Assembly: GCA_964617145.1 (NCBI GenBank)
Contig: CAZTVN010000038.1
Span: forward strand, 1 to 11,926
DNA length: 11,926 bases
Direction of reading: 5' to 3'
DNA from: CAZTVN01 sp964617145
GTDB lineage: Bacteria > Patescibacteriota > Gracilibacteria > UBA1369 > JACRIC01
Under the pieces are notes generated by a model, which saw only the letters and a list, made by a program, of their open reading frames with translations, was not told the origin of the DNA and did not search any database. Below are positions 1 through 6,754 of this stretch, piece after piece (the stretch's first letter is position 1; every line of letters begins with the position of its first letter). The translations under genes were made by a program, and so were the position numbers.

Positions 1-483
1 GCTTTCAGAAAGATACCAAAACGAATTAATCCTTGGAGATTCGGCATTTGCGCGATCATAGCACTCATCCATGATGTGATCATCACCATTGGGGCATATG
101 TTCTTTTAGGAAAATTTTTTGGAGTCGAGATTGACGCACTCTTTATAACCGCTCTTTTAACTATCATTGGCTTTTCTGTACATGACACAATTGTGGTATT
201 CGATCGTATCCGTGAAAATCTTCGAATACAAGAAAAAGGTGAATCTTTTGATGATATCGCCAATAAAGCCATGAACCAAACCCTCGGAAGGTCAATAAAT
301 ACATCTCTCACTACTCTTCTCGTCATTACTTCGATTTTCATTTTCGGTGCGCCTTCTATTCGATATTTTATATTGGCACTCCTGGTCGGTATAACAGTTG
401 GAACCTATTCATCTATCTTTACGGCAAGCCCGCTGCTCGTCTTTTGGAGAAATTGGGATTTGAAACGAAATAATAATAAGTAA
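1..483 (+). CDS. secF: Protein translocase subunit SecF, C-terminal part (gene begins before the window)
   Basis: SecF is an inner-membrane RND-type protein that works with SecD and SecYEG and uses the proton gradient to help pull proteins across the membrane. The reading frame is open from base 1, so only the last 160 residues are seen and the N-terminus and first periplasmic domain lie outside. Visible family motifs are HDVIITIG (residues 24-31 of the fragment), GFSVHDTIVVFDRIREN (57-73), NTSLTTLL (100-107) and GTYSSIFTASPLL (134-146). About four membrane segments fit at roughly 14-38, 45-66, 103-118 and 122-145. The protein ends with a short basic, Asn-rich cytosolic tail and a TAA stop. 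An internal ATG at 76 is not the start, because the conserved helix containing HDVIIT runs through it. SecD would be expected upstream, but this cannot be seen. SecD and SecF share motifs; the short C-terminal end favours SecF. Confidence 0.93.
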   Translation, partial: AFRKIPKRINPWRFGICAIIALIHDVIITIGAYVLLGKFFGVEIDALFITALLTIIGFSVHDTIVVFDRIRENLRIQEKGESFDDIANKAMNQTLGRSINTSLTTLLVITSIFIFGAPSIRYFILALLVGITVGTYSSIFTASPLLVFWRNWDLKRNNNK

Positions 484-517
484 GAAAAGGAGCTATCTAA
501 TTGAACTCTTTGAATGC

Positions 518-590
518 GCGCCAGTAGCTCAGAGGATAGAGCACCGGTCTTCGGAACCGGGTGTCGTGGGTTCGAATCCCTCCTGGCGCA
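518..590 (+). tRNA. tRNA-Arg, anticodon TCG
   Basis: A full 73-nt cloverleaf folds here. The acceptor stem is 518-524 paired with 583-589, with discriminator A590. The D arm has four pairs, and the anticodon stem CCGGT/ACCGG has the loop CTTCGGA. Loop positions 34-36 are TCG, which reads the arginine codon CGA and probably other CGN codons. A20, an arginine identity base, is present in the D loop. The T arm carries TTCGAAT, with one T-T mismatch at the 50-64 pair. No CCA is encoded (the sequence continues AATT), so the 3' end must be added by a CCA-adding enzyme. The gene lies 34 nt after secF and 74 nt before the likely priA start. CGA codons are common in the neighbouring genes, which fits this tRNA. 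Confidence 0.95.
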
Positions 591-598
591 AATTACAT

Positions 599-620
599 GG
601 GAAAAATGCGAGTATTTCCC
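599..620 (+). repeat. Small inverted repeat just 3' of tRNA-Arg
   Basis: GGGAAA (599-604) and TTTCCC (615-620) can form a 6-bp hairpin with a 10-nt loop in the RNA. No T tract follows, so it is not a standard intrinsic terminator. It may mark the 3' trailer of the tRNA precursor or be chance. Confidence 0.3.
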
Positions 621-664
621 TTGTGCAACTACATGCGAAAATTTCGTTCCTTAAGCCCCATTCC

Positions 665-2521
665 ATGTCCTTTGCCGATATTGTCATAAATCACAATTTT
701 TCGCACTTAAAAGAAACTTTAACGTATGAAATAGACGAAAAGTCTACAAAAAATTTGAGATTGTGGCAACTGGTTCTGATCCCATTTCGAAACACAAAAA
801 TTACAGGAATCATCACAAAAATACACACGAATAAACCCAATTATCCAACAAAAAAAATCATAAAAATTCTCTCAACAGAAGCTATTATTCCAGATTGGCA
901 AAAAGAGCTTATCTTTTTTATGAAAAAATTTTATTTTTGCGATCTTTATAGCGTTTTAAAATTATGCGTCCCTGATAATATTTTCGAAGGGAAATACGAT
1001 TTGGAAAAAAAATTTTCATATAAGTTTAAAAGGGAGGAAAGAACAAAAGAAAAAAATAATATTTTAATGTATCACCACGATTTGGACCAAAACAGATTCG
1101 AATATTATAAAAAACTCGCTTTAGAACAAAAAAAAACAGGACATCAAACACTTATTTTAGTAGCGGAGAAATTACTCATTCCAAATTTTATAGAAAACTT
1201 TCAAAAAACTTTCAAAAAAAGAGTTATGATATTTGGAAGCGAATTATCAGAAAAAAATAAAGCACAAACGTGGTATCAAGTATGGTCGAATGATGTAGAT
1301 GTCATAATCGGATCAAGAAGTGCTATATTTCTGCCATTTAAAAATATTGGACTTATAATTATGGACCAAGAACATGAACTTTTAAGTTACAAGCAAGAAC
1401 AATCTCCGCGATATTTAACTCACCGAATAGTGTTAGAAATAGTGAAAAAAAATAATATAAATCTCATGTTTTCAAGCCATTCACCAAGGATAGAAACACT
1501 GGCGCTCGTAAAAAAAAACTCAGGAAAATATATTCGTAAAAAAAATGGAAGATTCGGAAAAATTACCATCATTGACATGCGGGAAGAAATACAAAAAAAG
1601 AACTTTTCAATGATAAGCGAACTTTTAAGAGAAAAAATAGCTCATACATTAAACGAAAAAAAACAAATATTACTTTTCCTAAACAGAAAAGGCGAAGCAA
1701 AAAGTATTGCATGCCAAAAATGCGGAGAAAAAATCCTCTGCAGCAAATGTTCCTCAATCACGTCATATTATCGAACGAAAAATATACTGATCTGTAAAAT
1801 ATGTAACAATAAAGAAGAGCGAAAACCGAAGTGTAATCGCTGTGGTTCTTTAGATCTCAAAGAACTTGCAGGAGGCACAGAAAAACTTGAAAGTCAGATA
1901 AAAAAACTTTTTCCTACGATTTCGATCGCACTATTAGAAGAAAAAGCCAAAAATATTGAAAACAAAATGGATATTATTATTGGTACACAGGCTATTTTAA
2001 AAAAAGAAAACTATCTAAACGTAGGATTAAAAGCCATTATTCTTGCAGATTTAAGTTTCAATCACAACGATTTTAGGACTCAAGAAGAAAGCTTTCAAAC
2101 ACTCACAAATATCATTTTACTTCATACGGAAAAATCTGAAATTCTTATCCAAACCTTTAAGCCAGATTCACCTTTTTTACAAAAAATCATAACGAACGAT
2201 TATAAAACCTTCTTGAAAAACGAAATTGAAAATCGCAAGGAAGCCAAATTTCCACCATTTACAGAAATGGCAAAATTAACATATCAAGATTCGAGTAAAG
2301 AAAAAGTCTTACAAGAAAAAAAAATAATTATTCAAAAACTGAAAAAATATGAAAAAAAAGAGCAATTTGAGTATTTCATCATGGAGGAAAATCCAATTTT
2401 GATAAAAAAAAAATACATTCTCAATATTATTTTAAAGGGAAATAATCTGATCGAAAGGATGAAAGAACTTGTTCCAAAATTAAATAATTGGAAAATTGAT
2501 ATGGATGCGATTCATTTTTAA
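665..2521 (+). CDS. priA: Primosomal protein N' (PriA) homologue with degenerate helicase motifs
   Basis: PriA binds stalled forks and reloads the replicative helicase. This 618-residue protein is recognisable along most of its length. The 3'-DNA-binding domain (about 1-105) is followed by lobe 1 blocks GSRSAIFLPF (216-225) and SYKQEQSPRY (241-250). A zinc-binding insert has four CxxC pairs (C350/353, C359/362, C377/380, C390/393). Then come GGTEKLE (403-409), GTQ (440-442), FRTQEESFQ (470-478) and the C-terminal domain with KFPPF (528-532). The ATPase motifs are lost. The P-loop GVTGSGKTE is replaced by HHDLDQNRFE (137-146), DEEH is DQEH (234-237), SAT is SSH (270-272), and QVAGRAGR is replaced by residues near 482-490 without arginines. 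The winged-helix region is largely missing; E. coli PriA has 732 residues. The start at ATG 665 matches the family N-terminus. The frame is open further upstream, but a start there would lie inside the tRNA. No Shine-Dalgarno is seen. The intact frame argues for a functional, ATPase-dead protein rather than a pseudogene. Confidence 0.88.
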   Translation: MSFADIVINHNFSHLKETLTYEIDEKSTKNLRLWQLVLIPFRNTKITGIITKIHTNKPNYPTKKIIKILSTEAIIPDWQKELIFFMKKFYFCDLYSVLKLCVPDNIFEGKYDLEKKFSYKFKREERTKEKNNILMYHHDLDQNRFEYYKKLALEQKKTGHQTLILVAEKLLIPNFIENFQKTFKKRVMIFGSELSEKNKAQTWYQVWSNDVDVIIGSRSAIFLPFKNIGLIIMDQEHELLSYKQEQSPRYLTHRIVLEIVKKNNINLMFSSHSPRIETLALVKKNSGKYIRKKNGRFGKITIIDMREEIQKKNFSMISELLREKIAHTLNEKKQILLFLNRKGEAKSIACQKCGEKILCSKCSSITSYYRTKNILICKICNNKEERKPKCNRCGSLDLKELAGGTEKLESQIKKLFPTISIALLEEKAKNIENKMDIIIGTQAILKKENYLNVGLKAIILADLSFNHNDFRTQEESFQTLTNIILLHTEKSEILIQTFKPDSPFLQKIITNDYKTFLKNEIENRKEAKFPPFTEMAKLTYQDSSKEKVLQEKKIIIQKLKKYEKKEQFEYFIMEENPILIKKKYILNIILKGNNLIERMKELVPKLNNWKIDMDAIHF

Positions 2522-2550
2522 CATATTGTTTCATGACGCGAAACATCGAA

Positions 2551-2580
2551 TTGAAGAAATGAACACATGGCTGGTATACT
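2551..2580 (+). promoter_or_regulatory. Candidate sigma-70 promoter for trpS
   Basis: TTGAAG (2551-2556) and TATACT (2575-2580) are separated by 18 bp, and TG at 2572-2573 gives an extended -10. Transcription would start near 2587, about 26 nt before the trpS ATG. It sits in the 91-nt gap between priA and trpS. Confidence 0.6.
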
Positions 2581-2612
2581 GCAAGAAGAGAAAAAAACTT
2601 AATCTTTAAACC

Positions 2613-3581
2613 ATGCGTGTACTTTCCGGCATGCAACCAAGTGGAAGTCCTCATCTCGGCAACTATCTCGGTGCCATGAAACAACACATCGAATTACAAA
2701 ATAAACATGACGAATGCTTTTACTTTATCGCAAATTATCACGCACTTACTACCGTTCGTGATCCTAAGAAACTGAAAGAGATGAGCTTTGAACTCGCGGT
2801 TGATTATCTATCACTTGGGCTCGATCCAAAAAAATCGGTCTTTTTTCGACAAAGTGACATACCCGAGCATACCGAACTTACTTGGATTTTTGATTGTATC
2901 ACTCCCATGGGCCTCCTAGAGCGCTCCCACGCATGGAAAGACGCCAAAACAAAAGGGAAAAAAGAAGCAACCGTAGGCCTTTTTAATTATCCGGTACTCA
3001 TGGCGGTAGACATCCTGATGTACCACCCTCATATTGTGCCTGTTGGAAAAGATCAAAAGCAACATGTGGAAATAGCTCGGGATATCGCCACTCACTTCAA
3101 CATGATTTTTGGAACAACGTTTACGCTTCCAGAAGCAATGATTAAAGAAAAAATTGCCGTCATTCCAGGAACAAATGGTGAAAAAATGAGTAAAAGTTAT
3201 GGCAATACTATTGATATTTTCGCGCCTGAAGATGTGCTCAAAAAACAAGTCATGGGGATCATAACAGATTCTATCCCTTTGGAAAAACCAAAGGATCCAG
3301 ACAAATGTACCGTATTTAAGCTCTATTCATTGCTTGCGACAAAAAACGAAATACAATCTCTAAAAGAAAAATACTTGCGTGGAGGCTTTGGATATGGTGA
3401 CGCGAAAAAATTATTATTCGAAAAAATTCTTGAAGAATTAAGGCCATATCGAAAAGCAAGAGAAAAAATACTCAAAGATAAAAGCTCTGTAGAAAAAATA
3501 TTAAAAGAAGGTGCTGAAAAAGCAAAAGAAATAGCAGAAAAAACCACTCTCGATGTAAGACGAAAAGTCGGCTTATCTTAA
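2613..3581 (+). CDS. trpS: Tryptophanyl-tRNA synthetase
   Basis: This cytoplasmic class I synthetase joins tryptophan to tRNA-Trp using ATP. The 322-residue length is typical of bacterial TrpRS. The HIGH-type signature PSGSPHLGN is at residues 9-17, and the family block VGKDQKQHVEIAR is at 144-156. The second ATP signature KMSKS is at 191-195 within GEKMSKSYGN. The C-terminal helical part (about 225-322) carries the anticodon-binding region and ends in a lysine-rich helix followed by DVRRKVGLS. The start ATG gives the standard N-terminus, which begins just before MQPSG. A purine-rich stretch (AAGAAGAG, 2583-2590) is too far upstream to act as a normal ribosome site. The gene has its own candidate promoter. 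No T-box or attenuator-like structure is visible in the short leader, so amino-acid-responsive control is not apparent. Confidence 0.97.
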   Translation: MRVLSGMQPSGSPHLGNYLGAMKQHIELQNKHDECFYFIANYHALTTVRDPKKLKEMSFELAVDYLSLGLDPKKSVFFRQSDIPEHTELTWIFDCITPMGLLERSHAWKDAKTKGKKEATVGLFNYPVLMAVDILMYHPHIVPVGKDQKQHVEIARDIATHFNMIFGTTFTLPEAMIKEKIAVIPGTNGEKMSKSYGNTIDIFAPEDVLKKQVMGIITDSIPLEKPKDPDKCTVFKLYSLLATKNEIQSLKEKYLRGGFGYGDAKKLLFEKILEELRPYRKAREKILKDKSSVEKILKEGAEKAKEIAEKTTLDVRRKVGLS

Positions 3582-3603
3582 AGAACTTATCTTAAAATAA
3601 GTT
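3572..3603 (+). repeat. 14-bp tandem duplication and AT-rich hairpin at the trpS 3' end
   Basis: CTTATCTTAAA occurs at 3572-3582 and again at 3586-3596, giving a 14-bp period. The first copy contains the trpS stop codon. The second copy forms an inverted repeat, AACTTAT (3584-3590) with ATAAGTT (3597-3603), around a 6-nt loop. The stem is AT-only apart from one G-C pair and is followed by A rather than T residues, so it is a poor intrinsic terminator. Confidence 0.45.
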
Positions 3604-3618
3604 TAAAAAAAGAATCAT

Positions 3619-3647
3619 TTGCGGTGAGAAAAAAAATTCGTTAGTAT
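3619..3647 (+). promoter_or_regulatory. Candidate promoter for pyrG
   Basis: TTGCGG (3619-3624) and TAGTAT (3642-3647) are separated by 17 bp. The start point would be near 3654, leaving a leader of about 30 nt. The -10 matches consensus at only four of six positions, so this is tentative. The surrounding 102-nt gap holds no gene. The leader shows no C-rich initial run or hairpin of the kind used in known pyrG attenuation. Confidence 0.4.
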
Positions 3648-3683
3648 CGATTCGATAAAGAAACTCCCCTATCATCATGTAAG

Positions 3684-5306
3684 ATGCAACGAAAATACAT
3701 CTTTGTTACTGGTGGTGTTTGTTCTTCATTAGGAAAAGGTATCGCATCTGCCTCGATCGGGACACTGCTCAAAGCTTGCGGATTTAAGGTATTTCCGATA
3801 AAACTCGATCCTTACCTCAATGTCGATCCAGGCACCATGTCCCCGTTCCAACACGGAGAAGTATTTGTGACGGAAGATGGAGCAGAAACGGATCTCGATC
3901 TCGGTCATTATGAGCGTTTTATCGATGAAAACGCCTCAAAACTTTCAAATGTTACAACCGGAAAAATTTACACTCAGGTATTATCGCAAGAAAGAAAAGG
4001 CACATTTTTGGGTGGAACCATACAAATTGTTCCTCATATTACTGATGCCATAAAAAACGAAATCAAAAAAGGAGGAAAAGGGTCAAACGCCGACATCGTT
4101 CTTGTAGAAATAGGTGGAACCGTCGGAGATATTGAAGGACAACCATATCTTGAAGCCATTCGGCAAATGCGACACGAACTCGGCGGAGTAAATACCTTAT
4201 TTGTACATCTTACACTTCTCCCCTATCTGCAAGCTTCAAAAGAACTCAAAACTAAACCAACTCAAGCTTCTGTCCGCGAACTGAGAGCAATGGGAATCCA
4301 ACCTGATATCATCATCTCTCGCGCAGATTATCCAATCGAAAAAAACATTCTCCAAAAAATAAGTCGATTTTGTGATGTGGAAGCTCAGGCAGTAATACCA
4401 GCTCCCACGGTAAAATCGATCTACGAGGTGCCTCTCAATTTTCATAAACATCACTTAGCCGAACTTATTGCTAAAAAACTTCACTTAGGAAAAGTTCGCC
4501 CGAATTTGAAAAGTTGGGAAAATCTCGTAAAAAAAATTCATGCCAACAGTGAAGAAATAAAAATCGCGCTTGTGGGAAAATATACAGGATTGGATGACGC
4601 ATACATCAGTGTTATAGAATCACTGAAAATAGCCTGTTATCACTTAAATCGAAAACTCAAATTAATATGGATAGATTCAGAAAAAATTGAAAAAAAAAGT
4701 AAGACCGAATGGGAAAAATTTAAAATGGCTTCTGGCATTATTGTGCCAGGAGGATTTGGGGTTCGAGGAATAGAAGGGAAAATAATGGCAGCAAAATACG
4801 CACGAGAAAATAAAATCCCCTACCTTGGATTATGTCTTGGTTTACAAATAATGACGATAGAATTTGCACGCTATAAGACAAAAAATCCAAAAATAACTTC
4901 AGAAGAATTTGACGAAGAAGGCAAAAACGATAAAAAAAATTACATTATACATTTCTTGCAAGGTCAACACAAAAATAGAAAAAAAGGCGGGACTTTAAGA
5001 CTTGGAACCTATCCATGTGAATTGAAAAAAGACACACTCGCCTATCGTTTGTACAAAAAAAATCTCACCCATGAAAGACATCGACATCGTTACGAAATTA
5101 ATAATGACTTCCGAGATATTTTAGAAAAAAATGGGTGGACACCAAGTGGCATTTATCCAAAACAAAATCTCATTGAAATTGGAGAAATTAAAGATCATCC
5201 ATTTATGATCGGAAGCCAATTCCATCCCGAATTTCTCTCACGACCAAACAAACCGCATCCCCTCTTTTCAGGACTCATCGAAGCAGCCATGAATGTCACA
5301 CCATGA
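3684..5306 (+). CDS. pyrG: CTP synthase (glutamine hydrolysing)
   Basis: CTP synthase makes CTP from UTP, ATP and glutamine, the last step of pyrimidine nucleotide synthesis, in the cytoplasm. The 540-residue length matches the family. The N-terminal synthase domain (about 1-270) has the ATP-binding block TGGVCSSLGKGI (9-20), the KLDPYLNVDPGTMSPFQHGE block (40-59), EDGAETDLDLGHYERF (64-79) and IGGTVGDIEG (143-152). The C-terminal class I glutamine amidotransferase domain (about 292-535) has the oxyanion block PGGFGVRG (355-362). Its catalytic triad is Cys384 in GLCLGLQ plus His514 and Glu516 in FHPEF. RHRHRYEIN (465-473) is also conserved. All key residues are present, so the enzyme should be active. 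There is no clear Shine-Dalgarno before ATG 3684. The stop is TGA. It is probably its own transcription unit, with a new promoter starting within 2 nt of its stop. Confidence 0.98.
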   Translation: MQRKYIFVTGGVCSSLGKGIASASIGTLLKACGFKVFPIKLDPYLNVDPGTMSPFQHGEVFVTEDGAETDLDLGHYERFIDENASKLSNVTTGKIYTQVLSQERKGTFLGGTIQIVPHITDAIKNEIKKGGKGSNADIVLVEIGGTVGDIEGQPYLEAIRQMRHELGGVNTLFVHLTLLPYLQASKELKTKPTQASVRELRAMGIQPDIIISRADYPIEKNILQKISRFCDVEAQAVIPAPTVKSIYEVPLNFHKHHLAELIAKKLHLGKVRPNLKSWENLVKKIHANSEEIKIALVGKYTGLDDAYISVIESLKIACYHLNRKLKLIWIDSEKIEKKSKTEWEKFKMASGIIVPGGFGVRGIEGKIMAAKYARENKIPYLGLCLGLQIMTIEFARYKTKNPKITSEEFDEEGKNDKKNYIIHFLQGQHKNRKKGGTLRLGTYPCELKKDTLAYRLYKKNLTHERHRHRYEINNDFRDILEKNGWTPSGIYPKQNLIEIGEIKDHPFMIGSQFHPEFLSRPNKPHPLFSGLIEAAMNVTP

Positions 5307-5307
5307 A

Positions 5308-5336
5308 TAGACTTTAAAACGCTGCTTTGATACAAT
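5308..5336 (+). promoter_or_regulatory. Extended -10 promoter for the four-gene membrane cluster
   Basis: TAGACT (5308-5313) and TACAAT (5331-5336) are separated by 17 bp, with TG at 5328-5329 giving an extended -10. The start point would be near 5343, about 18 nt before the ATG at 5361. It lies directly after the pyrG stop and is among the best promoter matches in the window. Confidence 0.62.
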
Positions 5337-5360
5337 GCTTCAAAAGAGTAAAATGGTGTC

Positions 5361-6752
5361 ATGGCGCAATTTCGTTACACCGCAATAAATCAGCAAAATA
5401 AAAAACTTACAGGCATTATTAATGCTCGCGATGAAATAGAGGCACGGAGTGAACTTAATACCATCGGTTTTTCTATTCTGAATCTCGAAAAAATTGCCGA
5501 AGAAGAAGAGTCAAAAGAACAAGAAATAACGACAAAGTATAGATTTGAAGCAATAGACAAAAGTGGAAAAAAAATTCTTGGGTCCATCCGATCAAAAGAC
5601 ATTTTTTTGGCTTATTCAAGACTTATTGAAGAATATAATTTTCATGTCCAAGCAATATATCCAGAAAATGCCACCGAAGAAGAAATACGTCTTGCTCGAG
5701 AAACCGAAATACCAAAACTTGAAAAAAGATATAAAGAACTTGATCAAGAGCAAAAAAAAATAATTAGCCGCTACGAAACAGAAGAATACGAGAAAAAAAA
5801 ACAAAAACTTTTACATCATATAGATCAAATTATCATAAAAGTGAAACAGTGGACTCAAGAACTTATGGGAGAGATACAACCAGAAGTAAGAACAAACATA
5901 AAGAAAGAAATCGATCGATTACTCCGATTAAAAACAAGCAGCAATCTTGAATATTTAAAACAATTAGCGGAAGATCTCATTAAAATTTTTATCAAAGATG
6001 AAAATTATATCGACGATGAAAAAAATGTAGAAAAAAAAATAAAAATTCGAATAGCAGCAAAACTCCTTTTAAAGGAACTCGATCATTATAGCGCAAAAAA
6101 ACTGCCATTTCGAAAAGCAATGCTGGTAAAAATCAAAAAATGGCAAGAAGAAAATATCGAAAAAGTAAAATCTCCAAGACTCATGGCGCAATTTTCAAAT
6201 ATTTTCCTAAAAATTATATATTACGAATTATATGAAGAATCTGAAATTGTTGAACTCAAAGAACAACTCTCACTTATAAACAAAAAAATCCGTGAATATA
6301 CTATGATTTTTCTGTTTGGAAACATTATCCAAAAAAAAATTATAAGACCGATAAGAATCGAATTAAAACAGGAAAAAAATGAAATCAAAAAAAAACTCAC
6401 ACAAAAGAAAAAATCATTTTCAACGCAATACCATGTGCCTTATAGAATAGATCGTCACTTAACCGAAAGATGCCTCAATGAATTACACACATTTACTGGC
6501 TGGCTTTTAGCATTTTATCTCTTATTTTATTTTCTTGGAGGATACTTTATACAAAAAAACATCAGCATGCCAATAAAAACTCATTTTTTCTTTTTTAATG
6601 CTCAACCATTTCAGTTCACCTTGGCGTTGCTCTTTCTTCTTCATTCAGCAGTAGGGATAAAAATCCACTTTTTCCAAAAAAATATTATAGCAACGTTCAT
6701 TATTATACCGTCCACATTTATAACCGCACTCATAATTATTTATAATTTTTAA
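5361..6752 (+). CDS. Membrane protein with two tandem PilC/GspF N-terminal-like modules; function unknown
   Basis: This 463-residue protein begins with two related modules of about 41 residues. Residues 3-43 and 60-100 both follow the pattern (F/Y)x(Y/F)xAI(N/D)xxxKK(L/I)xGxI, then a helix ending in a hydrophobic strand. This is the short segment that normally opens PilC/GspF, the inner-membrane platform protein of type IV pili and type II secretion. The helical T2SSF domains that should follow are not seen. Instead, residues about 103-355 are highly charged (Lys, Glu), probably helical and partly coiled coil. The C-terminus has three likely membrane helices (about 379-398, 417-435 and 441-461). 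The bulk is therefore probably cytosolic and tethered by the C-terminus. Histidines flank or lie in helices 1 and 2 (His376, His428, His436). ATG 5361 gives the module start. It leads a cluster with the lgt-like gene 2 nt downstream. The PilC-N assignment is by pattern; the function is not known. Confidence 0.72.
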   Translation: MAQFRYTAINQQNKKLTGIINARDEIEARSELNTIGFSILNLEKIAEEEESKEQEITTKYRFEAIDKSGKKILGSIRSKDIFLAYSRLIEEYNFHVQAIYPENATEEEIRLARETEIPKLEKRYKELDQEQKKIISRYETEEYEKKKQKLLHHIDQIIIKVKQWTQELMGEIQPEVRTNIKKEIDRLLRLKTSSNLEYLKQLAEDLIKIFIKDENYIDDEKNVEKKIKIRIAAKLLLKELDHYSAKKLPFRKAMLVKIKKWQEENIEKVKSPRLMAQFSNIFLKIIYYELYEESEIVELKEQLSLINKKIREYTMIFLFGNIIQKKIIRPIRIELKQEKNEIKKKLTQKKKSFSTQYHVPYRIDRHLTERCLNELHTFTGWLLAFYLLFYFLGGYFIQKNISMPIKTHFFFFNAQPFQFTLALLFLLHSAVGIKIHFFQKNIIATFIIIPSTFITALIIIYNF

Positions 6753-6754
6753 GT

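Noticed and set aside
484..517. AAAAGGAG (485-492) as a ribosome site for a small gene between secF and the tRNA
   Set aside because: The only following start-like codon (TTG) meets a stop after a few codons inside the tRNA.
566..664. Upstream GTG start that would extend PriA by 33 residues
   Set aside because: It starts inside the tRNA T arm, and the extra residues do not resemble a PriA N-terminus; ATG 665 gives the expected beginning.
2916..3248. 110-codon frame on the minus strand within trpS
   Set aside because: It mirrors conserved trpS codons, is rich in Phe and His as expected from reversed Lys/Glu codons, and has no support as a gene.
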